Source: Nissolia schottii
Lineage: Eukaryota > Streptophyta > Magnoliopsida > Fabales > Fabaceae
Reading direction: 5' to 3'
Assembly: GCA_003254905.1 (NCBI GenBank)
Contig: QANU01014997.1
Location: forward strand, 124,001 to 188,000
Length of the DNA: 64,000 bases
In this document: positions 24,573 to 36,900 of the stretch, in pieces
Position numbering within the stretch: position 1 is the stretch's first letter
Layout of the letters: every line of letters begins with the position of its first letter
The notes under the pieces: generated by a model
The model's database searches: none
The model's input: only the letters and a program-made list of their open reading frames with translations
Told to the model about the DNA's origin: nothing
Position numbers and translations under genes: made by a program

Positions 24573-25346
24573 GTTCATGCGTCCTAGGACGACTATTATG
24601 TCTTTAGCAGTAACGAAATGTTAATGAGCATGAAGCCTAAGTAATGACAAGATTACTAATCCAATCACCTAGTAAAGTAGATAAAGTCATTCAAGACCTA
24701 GACAAAGATAATAACCAGTAGGATTTTAGTATGCATGACACCTAGAGATCTCCTGAGTGGCCTGGAAGATAACGGAGTAATGAAACGATAGATAACGCGA
24801 ATGGACTCCCACTGAGGACGAAAGGTTCTCACCCCCACTCCTTATGGGTCCAGGTATGCAAAGCGAAGGGATCGACGAACGACCGCAGCAAGGTGGTTCC
24901 CGGCCGGAGCCAAGTGAAAACGTTCACAATAGGTTGATATATATTTTATAGTACGATCTATGACTCTTGATAACTGTTTGCGTAATTACTTATTAATAAG
25001 CAATGTGTAATTATATGTTGGACCGTGGTTATGCTTATAGGTATATTTATACTTCTTCACCTAGCAATGTGTAATTACTTATTGCATTGTATGTGCCATG
25101 TTTATGAATCATCCCATGTAGTCATGAACCCGCTTACTGAGATGATGAATCACGTCTGCATCTACTTCTTTCAGTTGCAGATCAACACGAGGACTTGGAT
25201 ACAATTCCTCTCCTCTAGTTGTTAGCAGCCTTTTGGTGAGCTTCGCTTCGCATTGAAGTTAGTTTAGGATAATTTATGTTCAATTAGTTTATCTTATGTT
25301 AGTTAGTAGAGTGCTTCCGTGAATTACAGGCAGGTTGTCACATATT
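24572..25346 (+). mobile_element. 3' part of an LTR of the same large-LTR family
   Basis: Phrases such as CACCTAGAGATCTCCTGAGTGG and TCTCACCCCCACTCCTTATGG (each split here in short form) are shared with the LTR at 57549-60469, in the same order. It ends near GGTTGTCACA (25337-25346). The 5' part is missing, so this is a broken fossil. Another LTR-like end (GGTCGTCACA) lies at about 25550-25559; the DNA between is unassigned. Confidence 0.6.
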
Positions 25347-25552
25347 TTTAGTTATTTGATTTCGTATTTTAATTATGGATTTTATGTAAGAATTTTGTGA
25401 GACAAGTACTTAATTTATTTATGAAGTTTAGTTTATTTTAAAGGATTTTCTTATAAATTGTTTATAAAACATTGCACATTTTCATAGTTAACACATTAAG
25501 AGACTTTCATAAGGGAACTAATATCTTGTGTCCTAGTTGTGATTTTTGAGGT

Positions 25553-25730
25553 CGTCACACTTTGGGTAATCCAAGTCGTACGAGGTTCGGAGGCTTGATC
25601 CAAGTTGACAATGGGCAGTGGGTTCTTCGATGTAATGGTTTCCTTTGTGTTGTTGGTAATCTAGAGGCGAAGATCTTTGCCATTTATCATGAATTGAAGC
25701 TTGCGTAGAAGCGTGGGTTCTGCCGTGTTT
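25553..25730 (+). mobile_element. LINE RNase H fragment
   Basis: Plus-strand translation shows GNPSRTRFGGLIQVDNGQWV and NLEAKIFAIYHELKLA, the RNase H-like domain at the C-terminus of many plant L1 elements. It may belong to the same LINE as the endonuclease piece at 24222. No further domain is seen to 26066. Confidence 0.6.
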
Positions 25731-25997
25731 ATTGTCCACCTGATCAATATGAACTCTATGTCCCTCTATCATTCTCTTAAAGCCACAAATTGAGAAATTC
25801 GAGTGTAGGCCTCCATCAATCATGTTCTCTGGGAAGCCAACTTTCACATCAATTTCTCAGCAAAGACGACCCCATGAAAAACGAGCGCCTTTGCACATCT
25901 GAGTAACCCCATGGGCTTGCCATTTCTCTCGGGGATGACTTCATGGGGCTTATCCATAGACGCGCATAATATTTTCGTTCATGTTTTTTTTTCCTCA

Positions 25998-26066
25998 TCT
26001 CATGTACACAATAAATAAATTTAAAAAAAACGAAAGACATAAAGGATTCACAAATTTGATACGTCA
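25998..26066 (+). repeat. Left part of the duplicated HUA1-upstream segment
   Basis: TCATGTACACAATAAAT, GAAAGACATAAAGGATTC and a TCATAATTTTAA end match 30690-30752 (TCATGTACCCAATAAAA, GAAAGACAAAGGATTC, TCATAACTTTAA). With 30313-30443 it forms the first copy of the segment, split by the MULE. Confidence 0.65.
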
Positions 26067-27406
26067 TAATTTTAAGGGTTAATTAAGTTTTTAGTCCCTG
26101 TAATTTGGGAAAGGTTGGTTTTAGTCCCTCAGTGTCAGTTTTAGTCCCTGTAAAATATCAAAATTTGGTTTTGGTCCCTGTTGACGGTGGAAAAGTAACG
26201 GTGCTGACGTGGCACTTGACGTCGGTGACGAGGCGTCACACGTGGACACGCCACGTGGCGGAGCCCGTCTTTTGGCCCAACCCGACCGACCCGACCCGTT
26301 TAAAAAAAAAAAACCCCAAAATCCCCAGGCCAAAAATCCCCAAATCTGGCACCCTCGACCACGCAATGTAACAACCCGACTTTTCCCTTCATTTGAACTG
26401 TCACATAATAAATAATTAAAAATATAATAAGAAGGAAAATGTGAGATAAAAATGAAATAAAATTTAAATATTAATTTTATTTCTGTAATATTAATTAAAA
26501 ATAATAATTCTGCGATCTCGTGGCGTCCGGTGACGTTTGGATCGCAATTAGGGTTTTATTGTAATTTAATCACGACTCACAGGAGTCTGTAAAATATATT
26601 CATATGAAAATAAATTCAAGAATATTCCAACTAACATTTAAAATATAAACAAGGAAAATTAATAGGTCATAATGGTATGTCCGAAATATTTTTAGGACTT
26701 CTGTACATAAATAGTTAATGAACGAACATGACCGAAAACACACCGGGAGAAGATAGAATTATGAATGGATGACCAAAGGCCCTAAAGACCCACGGCCAGC
26801 CCTCACTACCCGAAACCACACACACAAAACACACTCAAACCAAGATTCATCATCTTCTATGCCATAAGCTAAGTTCCAAAGCTCCACCCAAAAATTCAAC
26901 CATCATCCTTTGCCTTTCCTCACCATAATCACTCTTAAAATCATCAAGAAGGCATGCTAGCATCAAGGTTAAGAGGTTCTCTTCAAGAGGAAGCAAGAAC
27001 ATCAAGTTTCATAACCCTAATCTTCCATAACCTAGGTTTTCATCCTTTCTTAGCAAGAAGGCTTAAGTAAGCAAGCAAGGCTTGATTTTATCTTTTCTCT
27101 AGCACCAACAAGCTCTTGAGGAAGTGGGTAACTCTAGTTTCTCACCCTTTGATGGTGAATGAATGGTTGTGTGCTTATGTGACTATGTGTTTGTGTATGT
27201 GAATTATGGATTATGTGATGAAATATGCTAGAAATGATGCTAGGACTTAGGAAGATAATTCTGAAGGGTCTTGTGACCTGGATTAGATAGGATTATTATT
27301 CTTGGATTGTGTGTGAAACTCAAGCAGGTGCCATGGGAAGCAAGGAGAGAAAAATGGAAGAAATGGTGAATTCGGTTTTCAGGTCTCGCACAGGGACCGC
27401 TGAGCG

Positions 27407-27610
27407 AAGTCTCAGGCGCCGCTGAGCGAGCTGAAGTCCACGTGGAAAAAAAGATAAGTCCGAAAAGATATTTTCTTTGTAAGGCGGTGGAGAAGATTCG
27501 GGAAGGTGACGGTCGCTGAGCGAAGAGGTCATTACCGCTGAGCGATAAGACCTCTATCGCTGGGCGTGAAGGCTCAAACTGCTGAGCGAACCTCAGTTTT
27601 CGCTGAGCGG
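27407..27610. repeat. Array of seven CGCTGAGCG-type palindromes in an LTR
   Basis: CCGCTGAGCGA (twice), TCGCTGAGCGA, CCGCTGAGCGA, TCGCTGGGCGT, ACTGCTGAGCGA and TCGCTGAGCGG occur at irregular spacing. This is the same motif, read from the other strand, as in the LTR at 21035-24216, at a comparable distance from the LTR start. Confidence 0.85.
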
Positions 27611-27879
27611 CTTGAGGCTAGAAAATCTTATGGAACCCTCTTGAGGCTCATAGTACAGTATTTATTACCATATCTATGATTAATAACTGAATTGTATGAA
27701 TGTACATACTGTATGTGAGGAAAATGCTCTGAACATGCGTGTTACGTGTAGTCTGTAGTAAAATCTGTAGCATTTCATGCATTCATGATAAACCTAGTTT
27801 AAAGGCACTAGAATTAACTCTGAGATAAGTAAAGATTCTGAAATGAACTATAGGAAACAAGTATAACATGCTGCAGGTA

Positions 27880-27980
27880 CAAAAATGCTGAAATGCTGAA
27901 AAAGGGCCAATGCCCAATGCTGAACAAGGGCAAATGCCCAATGCTGATAAAGGCTATATGCCATATGCTGAAAAAGGCCG
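27880..27980. repeat. Tandem ~30-base units with small hairpins in the LTR
   Basis: Units built on AATGCTGAAAAAGG carry GGGCCAATGCCC, GGGCAAATGCCC, GGCTATATGCC and so on, each able to fold on itself. A differently worded tandem array sits at the matching place in the LTR at 57549-60469. Confidence 0.65.
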
Positions 27981-29329
27981 TGATCACGTGAGCCAAACTA
28001 TGATCCCACTTCAGGAGGTCACGGCATCCTGAATGTGGAAGCCTCGCCACAGGTGGTGTCGATATGGCATACCTGGAGGTGTGCGGTTACCACGCCTTTG
28101 TATTGTCGAAAGGGGGCAAGCTTAGGTGGGGGTACAATATCCGCCCACTGTCGAAGGGTCCCGAGGGGGCACACGGCAGGTGGAAGCCCATCGCAGAAAG
28201 GTCTAGACAGTGTCGGCCTACACTGAGGGTGCGAGGTTATTCCGTCATACTAATGTCAACAGAGGACATTACTATGGTGGGAATAACACATATTTCAAAG
28301 TAGGTTTATGCTGTCATATTCTGTTATGCATATGTACATTCTGTTAGGCATGTTTATTCCGATGATTCTGTCATGTTTATGCTGATGACTCTGCTAGACA
28401 TATTCTGATGATTCTGGTATATTTATTCTGATGGCTCTGTTATGCATACTCTGATGATTCTATTATACTGAATGTATTCTGAATGTATTCTGTTATGCAC
28501 TCTGGTTATTCTGGATGTATAGTTCTGCGTTATGTCCGTACCGTCAAGAGCACGCTCGAGACGGCTTTGTATATTCACGAAATGTTAATCAGCATGAGAA
28601 GTAGTAAGCAAGAGTAGTTCCCATATCACATAGTAACGTAGATAAAGCCGTTCAGGTAGGCCAGATAATAAATGGTAGGATATCTAGTATGTATGTTCAC
28701 TTAGAGATCTCTGAGCGGCCTGAAGTCCGACATAATCTGATACGAGACTCAGGAACTAAAGTTATTTCCACTAAGAACCTACCGTTCTCATCCCCACTGT
28801 TTTATGACTTCAGGTACCGAAGATGAATCTTACTTTGAGGATGCCGACGAGCCGCCAGCTGAGCCATGAGCGGCTATGAGATAGATAGATGTTTACCTTT
28901 TTGCCAAGGACATACTGAGTAGCATTCCAGACTCCGACTTATGTAGTCAGTACTCTAGTTTATGTACATGTGATGTATATCTTACTTATTGTATATACAG
29001 TTGTATGACTTTGTCTGATGGACCATCTGGATATGTATTGGATGTTTTACTATCTTACAGTTATACGCTCTGTTATATGGTTCTTTCGGATACATGGCTC
29101 TATTTTAATAATTATGTAATGTCAATGAAAAGTTTAAAATCGGTCCTTATTTTCTTAAACAACTATTTTCGAAAGAGAACAATAGACTAAGGTATTCCGA
29201 TCAGATAGAAAACAACCTAGTGAGCTTTGTTTACTGCGTACGGGTAAACAGTTAGCTAGGGTGTTTCACGCACCCCCTTCCCCCATCGCATCGCCTCCGA
29301 CCAGCCGCCGTCGCCGCCGCACAAGCCGC

Positions 29330-29900
29330 TGTCGCCACTCCGTCTCCAACATGCAGCCTCTTCTCGGGCCTCCAAGCTCCATCGCGCCTGCTTGCGCCTC
29401 CTGCTCGTGTCTCCGTCGTTTCGCTGCTCGCGCCTCCTGCTTGTGTTTCGCTGCTCGCGCCCCCTGCTCGCGCCTCTGTTCCTTCGCTGCCCGCGCCTCC
29501 TGCTAGCGCCTTGCTGCTCGCACCTTCCCGATCTGTGCGCGGTTCCAGATCTGTACGCGTCCCTTCTCGATCTGTGCGCGGCTCCAGATCTGCTCATGTC
29601 GCTGCTCCTCTCGCGACCCAGTTCCTGCCGCCAGCTTCTTCTCGCGACCTCGCGACCCAGATCAACTTGACGAATGACTGTCTCGAAAGTCCTGCACGAG
29701 TCGAAGACGTCATCCACCTAGGATGGTTGGCATCGGCTAGGTCCCAGGCAACGCGTGAACTTTGAGTTTCCTACTAAGGTGCCATTGCAATCCGCGAGAA
29801 CCACGAGACGACGGCCACGCGACGCGTGAAGAAGAAGGCGAGCACGTGAGGGGGGTGGTGCAGATTTGAGGAAGGCGACGGGGGTGCTGCGGATTGGGGT
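29330..29900. other. G/C-rich interior of the MULE
   Basis: Low-complexity DNA rich in CTGCTCGCGCC-like repeats, open in several frames but Arg/Ser/Ala-biased with no known domain. It could be captured host DNA, as Pack-MULEs do, or expanded terminal-repeat material. I do not call a gene. Confidence 0.5.
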
Positions 29901-30312
29901 ACACGCGAGGGGGGTACTGCAGAGAGAAGAGAGCAGCCCCGTGCACGACGACGGCTTGTGCGGCGGCGACGGTGGCTGGTCGGAGGTGATGCGGTGGGGG
30001 AAGGGGGTGCGTGGTCGGGGGTGCCAGATTTGGGGATTTTTGGCCTGGGGATTTTGGGGTTTTTTTTTAAACGGGTCGGGTTGGGTCGGGTTCTGGGTTG
30101 GGCCAAAAGACGGGCTCCGCCAAGTGGTGTGTCCACGTGTGACGCCCCGTCAGCGACGTCAAGTGCCACGTCAGCACCGTTACTCTTCCACCGTCAATAG
30201 GGACCAAAACCAAATTTTGATATTTTACAGGGACTAAAACTGACACTGAGGGACTAAAACCAAACTTTCCCAAATTATAGGGGACTAAAAACTTAATTAA
30301 CCCTAATTTTAA

Positions 30313-30443
30313 TGGTTCACGAGTAAACTAGAAGATTTGCTCCTGGCGCAACTAAGAACGTCTCATCTTCGCTGGGTGGTGGGGGGTTCTACGGAGCTGC
30401 AATCCCACACACTCCACTCGTTTCTGTTATCACACTTACTCCT
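30313..30443 (+). repeat. Duplicated HUA1-upstream segment, first copy (right part)
   Basis: AAACTAGAAGATTTGCTCC, TTCTACGGAGCTGCAATC and ACACACTCCACTCGTTTC recur at 30759-30886 in the same order. The segment next to the HUA1 start has thus been duplicated, with LTR DNA between the copies. Confidence 0.85.
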
Positions 30444-30449
30444 GGACTA

Positions 30450-30687
30450 GGGATAATGAATAGTCGTAAGCCCATGGCTCTATCGCTTGTATCATACATC
30501 TTTTTCACACAAGGCTCTTATACTTTATGAATAAGCACTCGACAGAAAAAGTTTTAAAAGAGTCCATATTTTCCATAATTAAGTATTTTCGAAAAGTAAA
30601 GAGGGACTATGAGTATTCCGACTAAGTGAATAACAATCCTGTGACCATTGCTTACTACCATGCAAGTGGGCAGTTAGCAGGGGTGTT
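30450..30687 (+). mobile_element. 3' fragment of the large-LTR family
   Basis: AAAAGTTTTAAAAGAGTCC, ATTTTCGAAAAGTAAAG and a GCAGGGGTGTTACA end match the 3' ends of the LTRs at 26367-29268 and 57549-60469. The 5' part is absent. It lies exactly between the two copies of the duplicated segment. Confidence 0.7.
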
Positions 30688-30689
30688 AC

Positions 30690-30886
30690 ATCATGTACCC
30701 AATAAAAAAAAAAAAAGAAAGACAAAGGATTCCCAAATATATGTCATAACTTTAATGGTTCAGAGTAAACTAGAAGATTTGCTCCTGGCGCAACCAAGAA
30801 TGTCTCACATTTGCTAGGTGGTGGGGGTTCTACGGAGCTGCAATCACCCACACACTCCACTCGTTTCTGTTATCACACTCACTCTT
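30690..30886 (+). repeat. Duplicated HUA1-upstream segment, second copy (next to the gene)
   Basis: Contains a complete uninterrupted version of the segment split at 25998-26066 and 30313-30443. Being directly upstream of the HUA1 ATG (30954), it may include its promoter or 5' UTR. No clear TATA box is seen. Confidence 0.8.
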
Positions 30887-30953
30887 TGAATCGAGAGCAA
30901 CGTCCTTATCTGTGACAGTGGGCATCGAGGTTTCCACTTTCTTTTAACTTGGA

Positions 30954-33900
30954 ATGGAAAATCACATCTACACTTACAGCCCTACCAACTACAGAGTAGT
31001 GGGAGGGGCGTCCCCAGCTCGATTCCTTGACCCAGATGCCATGTACCTCTCCCACCACCACCGCGCCGATGCAGCGCTCCGCTACCCCTCTTCCACCGCC
31101 GACACCGATGTTGGGCCGCCTGGGGTCGCTTCCAGGATTCATTCCGCCGCCGTTGGGCCCAACTCTTCCTCAGCGGCCCACTTGCTGTCTCAAGCCTCTT
31201 CTTGGCCTGCCGCCTTCGCCGCTGCGGCCGCTGCGGCAAGTGCGCGCCCGGCTGCCTTCGACCTGAAGCGCTCCTCCGAAAGTAATTTCCCCCCCTCCTT
31301 CATTGGCTTCTTCGTTGTGTGAATTGAAGTTGTGACTTTATAAGCGAATGAAATTCCGTGAGAGATGAGAACGGTTTGCTTAGAACTTGATTGATTTGGA
31401 TTGGAGTTAGCATCTTTGTGCCCTTTCATTTGTGGTTATTGATCTGCAGGTGCTGTGGCCAGATGATTAATTTATAATTGGCGAGGTTACCGTTTACTAA
31501 TTCACTGTCTTTTTGGGTTGGGGGCTAACTGAGAGTTTATCGATGATGCGTTTGTGGGAAATAGCATGGAACATATTGTGCATGATCTATAATATATTGC
31601 AATTATCCATTTTGCATTTGTAATTCTCGAAATAAATGTTTGCAGTATACGGTTTTCTAACAAGATTAACGGAGGGGATGCAAATCACAGCATCCCAATG
31701 TCTGTGCATTGATTTATTGCATTGTTAACAGTGTAATGTCTTCTCTTTATTACTCTTGCATATTCCTACCATCAGAGTATACTAGTTGAGAAACCGTACT
31801 TGCTGTCAAACTTAATTGTATGTGATGATGACTGACTCTAGTAGCATGGGATTAGGTGAAATTTATGTAGTTTTACGAATCGCGCTCAGTGCAGGCAAGT
31901 GACTAACTAATGTGACTAAATGAGCAAAAATATACACAAATGGTATGCTGAGTGAATGCATTCTAGCTGGCTTGAATGAAAATGAAAATAGTGGATGCAG
32001 AAAAATATTTTTGGTAGAGTTGGCATTTTGTTCGAGTGCGTGCTACTTACTAACGAAGCAAATTTGACATTTCAACTTCAAATAGTGCACAGTTTTTGTT
32101 ATTTCACATATTTTCTGGAATATGTAGTGTTTTGTGTTATTGATATTGATATTATTTTGATATAATTTTTTATAATGTATACTTAGAGATTTTATACAAT
32201 CTCATTGAATAATGGGCATCTAATTTTTTATACACGATGTCTTCTTTATATTTACTAAGCGTATGCTCTTTGTCTAAATTATTTTCTAAGTCAAACTTAT
32301 AAAGTAACATTATGCATTTGCTTTGCCTTTCTTGTATATACTCGTCTATTATGTACTATAGCACTCTACCATCCAACCATTTTGGGTATCCAAAATGCAA
32401 TTGGGCAAAGCGAAGCTTGGTATTCTACAAACTCACTAGCCAAGCGCCCTAGATATGAAATTGGAAGCAATTTGCCTATATATCCACAGAGGCCAGGAGA
32501 GAAGGATTGTGCCCACTATATGCTTACAAGAACATGTAAATTTGGAGAGAGCTGCAAGTTTGACCATCCTATTTGGGTTCCAGAGGGTGGAATCCCAGAT
32601 TGGAAAGAGGTGACTGTTTATTATTATTATTATTATTATTGTTATTATTAATAATATTATTATTTTTTACGCCTATGAAAGCTATATCCTATTGTATAGG
32701 ACATTTACTATTGGTTATATTGCAATCTGACATGTATTCTTACTATTTTTTATTTTTAGAAAGTTATATGGTTGAGGATATATGGATTTATACAGTGGTA
32801 TATTATATACTACTTTAACCAAGTATATTTCTTTCCATTTACATTTATTAAATTGTTGTAAAACCCTTGATTTCTATATGTCATTGTCCATTGTAAACAC
32901 AGGTTTTATCCAAAATAAAAAAATGTATCCAGAGTTATTTCAAAATTTTAATACAGAGGTATTTCAAAACATAGTACATAATATGTCTGGCACAGTAATA
33001 CTGTTGTAGTACTTGGTCATTTTAAAATTTAAATAGCAAGACTGGTAGAGGTAAATCTTGACATGATCTTCTCTTGGATAAAATGGCTATCCACCTTTAT
33101 ATAATTGGTCCTCGCATTAATAACCGAGTTGGATGCAATGTTTAAGGAGGCATACTGGTATGGTTGTTACATGTAAGTCACATCTGTATCACTTCCCCAA
33201 ACTTCAATTCTTGAAACGACTGTTTAAACCCTCATGAATTCACTGGCTACCCATGGCTTATTAGTATTCTATTTTGTGCTTGATTTGTCACAATGATGGT
33301 TATTGCCTTTTGATAAGATCGTGTTTCCTTCTAAAAAGAACATTATATCCTTAAGTTTAAATTGTTTAATGGAGATTTGGTCCAATTTGCATTTGTAATT
33401 CCAACTGCACGTGTATGCCCCTTATCTTCAAATAGCAGTCTGTGGACATCCTTTCGACATACAGTAAGATGCAAATCAAAGCATCTTAATGCTGTCATGT
33501 GGAGCTGGTACGAACCAACTGACTGTGCTCTTAGTAATGTACATATATTTTTGACTAATTATAAGATAATTTATTATCCCAACAAAACCTTTATATTTCC
33601 TAGGATTTGGTAGCGGCTCCCCTTATTTGGGTTGAAACCTTGATACTGATCTTTGGGTGTCCATAACTTACATGCCAGTTACTTCCAATATTTCTAGTGC
33701 ATACTTTTGTGGAGAGTTTGCAACGGTAGTGGTAGACTAAGCCACATGAATACCCAAAAAATACTTAAGGTGACCCAAATTCCTTATTTAAATTTGACCG
33801 ACAAGAGTTTCATCAACTGTTGTATCCTTGCATCATTGCTGCAAGTGATGACAGTGTCATCCACATAAACAGGAAAATCCATAAATTAACACATGACTTG

Positions 33901-36900
33901 CTTTCTCTTCTCTGATTCTCAAATTGATTCGTCAGTTCCTCTCACTGTGCCCATCGCTCAGTAGACACACACTGGAACTGACTCACCGGCCAATAAACTG
34001 CGACCAAAAAGGCCATCGTTAAGTCAGCCAAACCCCTGAGGCGTCTTGGCGGAAATCGTCTCATGCTACCACAAGCACGGGTTCTTTTTGCATCTTTTTC
34101 AGCCAAGCGCTGTGCGTGAGAGCACATGCATGTTTCTCTACTCCTCTTTGCTTTTGGGCTTTCTTTTCAACTCTTTTATGGCATATCCCTATGCTCGGTT
34201 TAAGCTTTTTCTATTGGTGGTGTAGTAGCTTGTTAGTTTTGTTTTGTGGTTTTGTACTGTGGTCTTCTCAGGTGCTTTTCTTCCCTTAGTTTTGAGCTTT
34301 CCCTTGCAATGGTGTTCTTTTCCTGATTCATATACTGTCTCCATCTTCCCTGCTTGACTTCTTCTTAGCTTTTCATCTCCATTAAACTTTCCCTTCTCTA
34401 ATGGGAGGTGTAAAGGTTATTGGCATAGAAACTAAGTATTTTGACTTGGTGCTGGACTCTGATGGTAAGTTTGTTTGTTCTCAAGTGATAGAGGGAAAAA
34501 GGCTTTATAAAATCCCTATTATTGGGTTGGAATGCTTTGTTTACTCTGCTACCCACTTTAGGGATAAAGCTTTGTATTTGTGTGTCCTTACCCTTTATCA
34601 GACACTTTGAAGGACATGGCGAAGTCTTCTGTCATTAATGGTTGTAATAATAGAGGGTGATTTATTATGATTACAAAGTTCTTTGGCCTTGGAAGGGGAA
34701 GAAGAACTGTTGTTCCAGACGGTTGTTTTGGTGTAGGATGGAAGCACTTAAAAGATTTTTATGATTTGTAGGTGGCTGCTCCTTCGAGGGATAGTGTAAT
34801 ACAGCCTAAACACTGCCTTTCATCTAGTTTGCAAATGGAAAGAATAATTACAGATATCAACTGCCTAAGAAAGGAAGGATTTAATTTCTCCAAATTTGTA
34901 CAAGTCAAAGGATTAAAAGCAGAATATTGTTTCCTAAAATAGATGCTTGATTACTAACACTCCCCCTCAAGCTGGGTGGTAGATGTCTACCATACCTAGA
35001 CTGGATTTTTAGTCTCATAAGTACTCTTGGGAAGGCCTTTAGTCAGAATATCAGCGGTTTGTTGACTTGATGGTGTGTATTCTAGACTAGCTACCCGACT
35101 TTCGATCTTTTCTTTTATAAAGTGATGTTCAATTTCCACATGTTTTGTTCTATCATGGTGAACCAGATTTTTGGCAATGCTAATGGCAGCTTTGTTATCA
35201 CATAGAACCTTCATAGGGTAGTCTGAGGAGATTTTGAGCTCCTTAAGCATTCTTTGGAGCCATATCCCTTCACAAATGCCATTGGACAATGCTGTAAACT
35301 CTGCTTCAGCGTTGCTCCTTGCAACTACCAATTGCTTTTTACTCCTCCATGTGACCGAATTTCCCCAAACATAGGAGCAATAACCTGTGATGGATTTTCG
35401 GTTCGAATTGACCCTGCCCAATCTGCATCAGTGTACATCCCAATGTCTTTGTTAGAATTCCTTGCAAAGTGTAGTCCTCTCCCCGGAGTTCCCTTTAGAT
35501 ACTGGAGGATTCAGTTTACAGCCTTCACGTGATACTTAGTGGGATTATTCATATACCGACTTGCCATGCTCACAGAAAAGCCAATATCAGGTCTTGTGTG
35601 CGTTAAATAAATCAGTTATCCCACAAGTCTTTGGTACCTGTCCTTGTCAGTTGGATGGGCTTTCTTCTTCTAGCCCACTTTTCTTGATTGAATCCATTGG
35701 GGTGTCAACAGACTTACATCCTAACATGCCAGTTTCCTGCAAGAGGTCTATGGTATACTTTATTTGAGACATGGAAATTCCATCTCTTGAACAAGCTACC
35801 TCCATTCCTAGGAAGTACATCAGTCTTCCTAGGTCCTTCACTTCAAATTCCTTAGCCAAGAGCCTCTTGAGTTGTTTGGTTTCTTCATTGTCGTCACCTG
35901 TGATGACTATGTCATCAACATACACAATGAAAAATGCTGTTTTTCCCTCTAAAGTGTGTTTGACAAACATTGTGTGATCTGTTTGACACTTAACAAACCA
36001 TTTTCTTTGACCACACAAGTTAGCCTTTCAAACCATGCTTGAGGTGATTGCTTGAGGCCATATAAGGACTTGCATAATCTGCACACTTTGCCCACTGTTT
36101 TTTTTGTTTCAAGTCCAGGAGGAATATTCATGTAGATTTCTGCTTCCAATTCGCCATTTAGGAAGACATTCTTGATGTCAAGTTGGTGCAAAGGCCAATC
36201 TAGATTGGCAGCAAGGGATAAGATAATTCGGACAGAATTTAACTTTGCCACTGGAGCAAATGTCTCTTGATTGTCTATGCCATAGGATTGTGTGAATCCT
36301 TGGCCACTAGTCGTGCCTTGTATCTGTTAACTTTCCATCTGCATTGTACTTGACAGAGAATATCCACTTGCACCTAACAGTTTTCTTCCCTTTTGGCAAT
36401 GTTGACATTTCCCAAGTTCCATTTTTCTCTAGAGCTTGGATTTCTTCCTTTACAGCTGCTGCCCATTTTGTGTTTTGTAATGCCTCTTGTATGTTCCTTG
36501 GAACATGAATGCTGTCAAGAGCTATTACAAAATCTCTATAGTTTGGTGATAATCTATCATAAGACACAAATTTTCCAATAGGGCGTTGAGTGCAAGCCGT
36601 CACACCAGCAGATCAATATCAATGATTTCTTGGCAAGAAAATTCAGAATGTGAAGGAGCCGAGAAGTTATTACCTTGGTGAATTTCTCCAGGCTTTGTCA
36701 TTCGGTTAGATTCTTGGCCTTGCAGTAGAAGATTGGGGGCTCTTGATCCTGTTGGGTTTTCTGTGTCCTTGAATACACACTAAGTGGCTTTTCTGCTTGT
36801 GCAGTGGGTTGTGTAACTATTGGGCCTGTTATTGTTATCTTGGGGGCTGCATCTTCATTGATTGGGCATGCTATTGTTGCTTCAGGTTCAGCTGGGTAGT

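Larger units (their letters stand above)
26367..29268 (+). mobile_element. Solo LTR (~2.9 kb) nested in the MULE terminal repeat
   Basis: It starts TGTAACAACCCGAC, ends AGGGTGTTTCA, and is flanked by CGCAA (26362-26366) and CGCAC (29269-29273), a 5-bp target duplication with one difference. The MULE terminal repeat continues across it, which dates this insertion after the MULE. It carries a palindrome array (27407-27610), a second short-hairpin array (27880-27980) and an inverted counterpart of the 22205-22480 repeat (28030-28270). No internal coding region. Confidence 0.82.
26076..30303. mobile_element. Non-autonomous Mutator-like element (MULE) with a nested LTR
   Basis: Long terminal inverted repeats start GGGTTAATTAAG and end CTTAATTAACCC and run for about 350 bases, including TTTTTAGTCCCTGTAATTTG-like, CGTGTCCACGTG-like and G/C-rich parts. 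Exact 9-bp target duplications TAATTTTAA flank it (26067-26075, 30304-30312). The left repeat is cut at 26366 by a solo LTR and resumes at 29269. Without the LTR the element is about 1.3 kb. Its interior (29330-29900) is G/C-rich with no transposase, as in Pack-MULEs. Confidence 0.9.

Noticed and set aside
29256-29717. 153-residue Arg/Ser-rich minus-strand frame, and overlapping plus-strand frames
   Set aside because: They lie in the low-complexity G/C-rich interior of a MULE, are open in several frames at once and have no domain.
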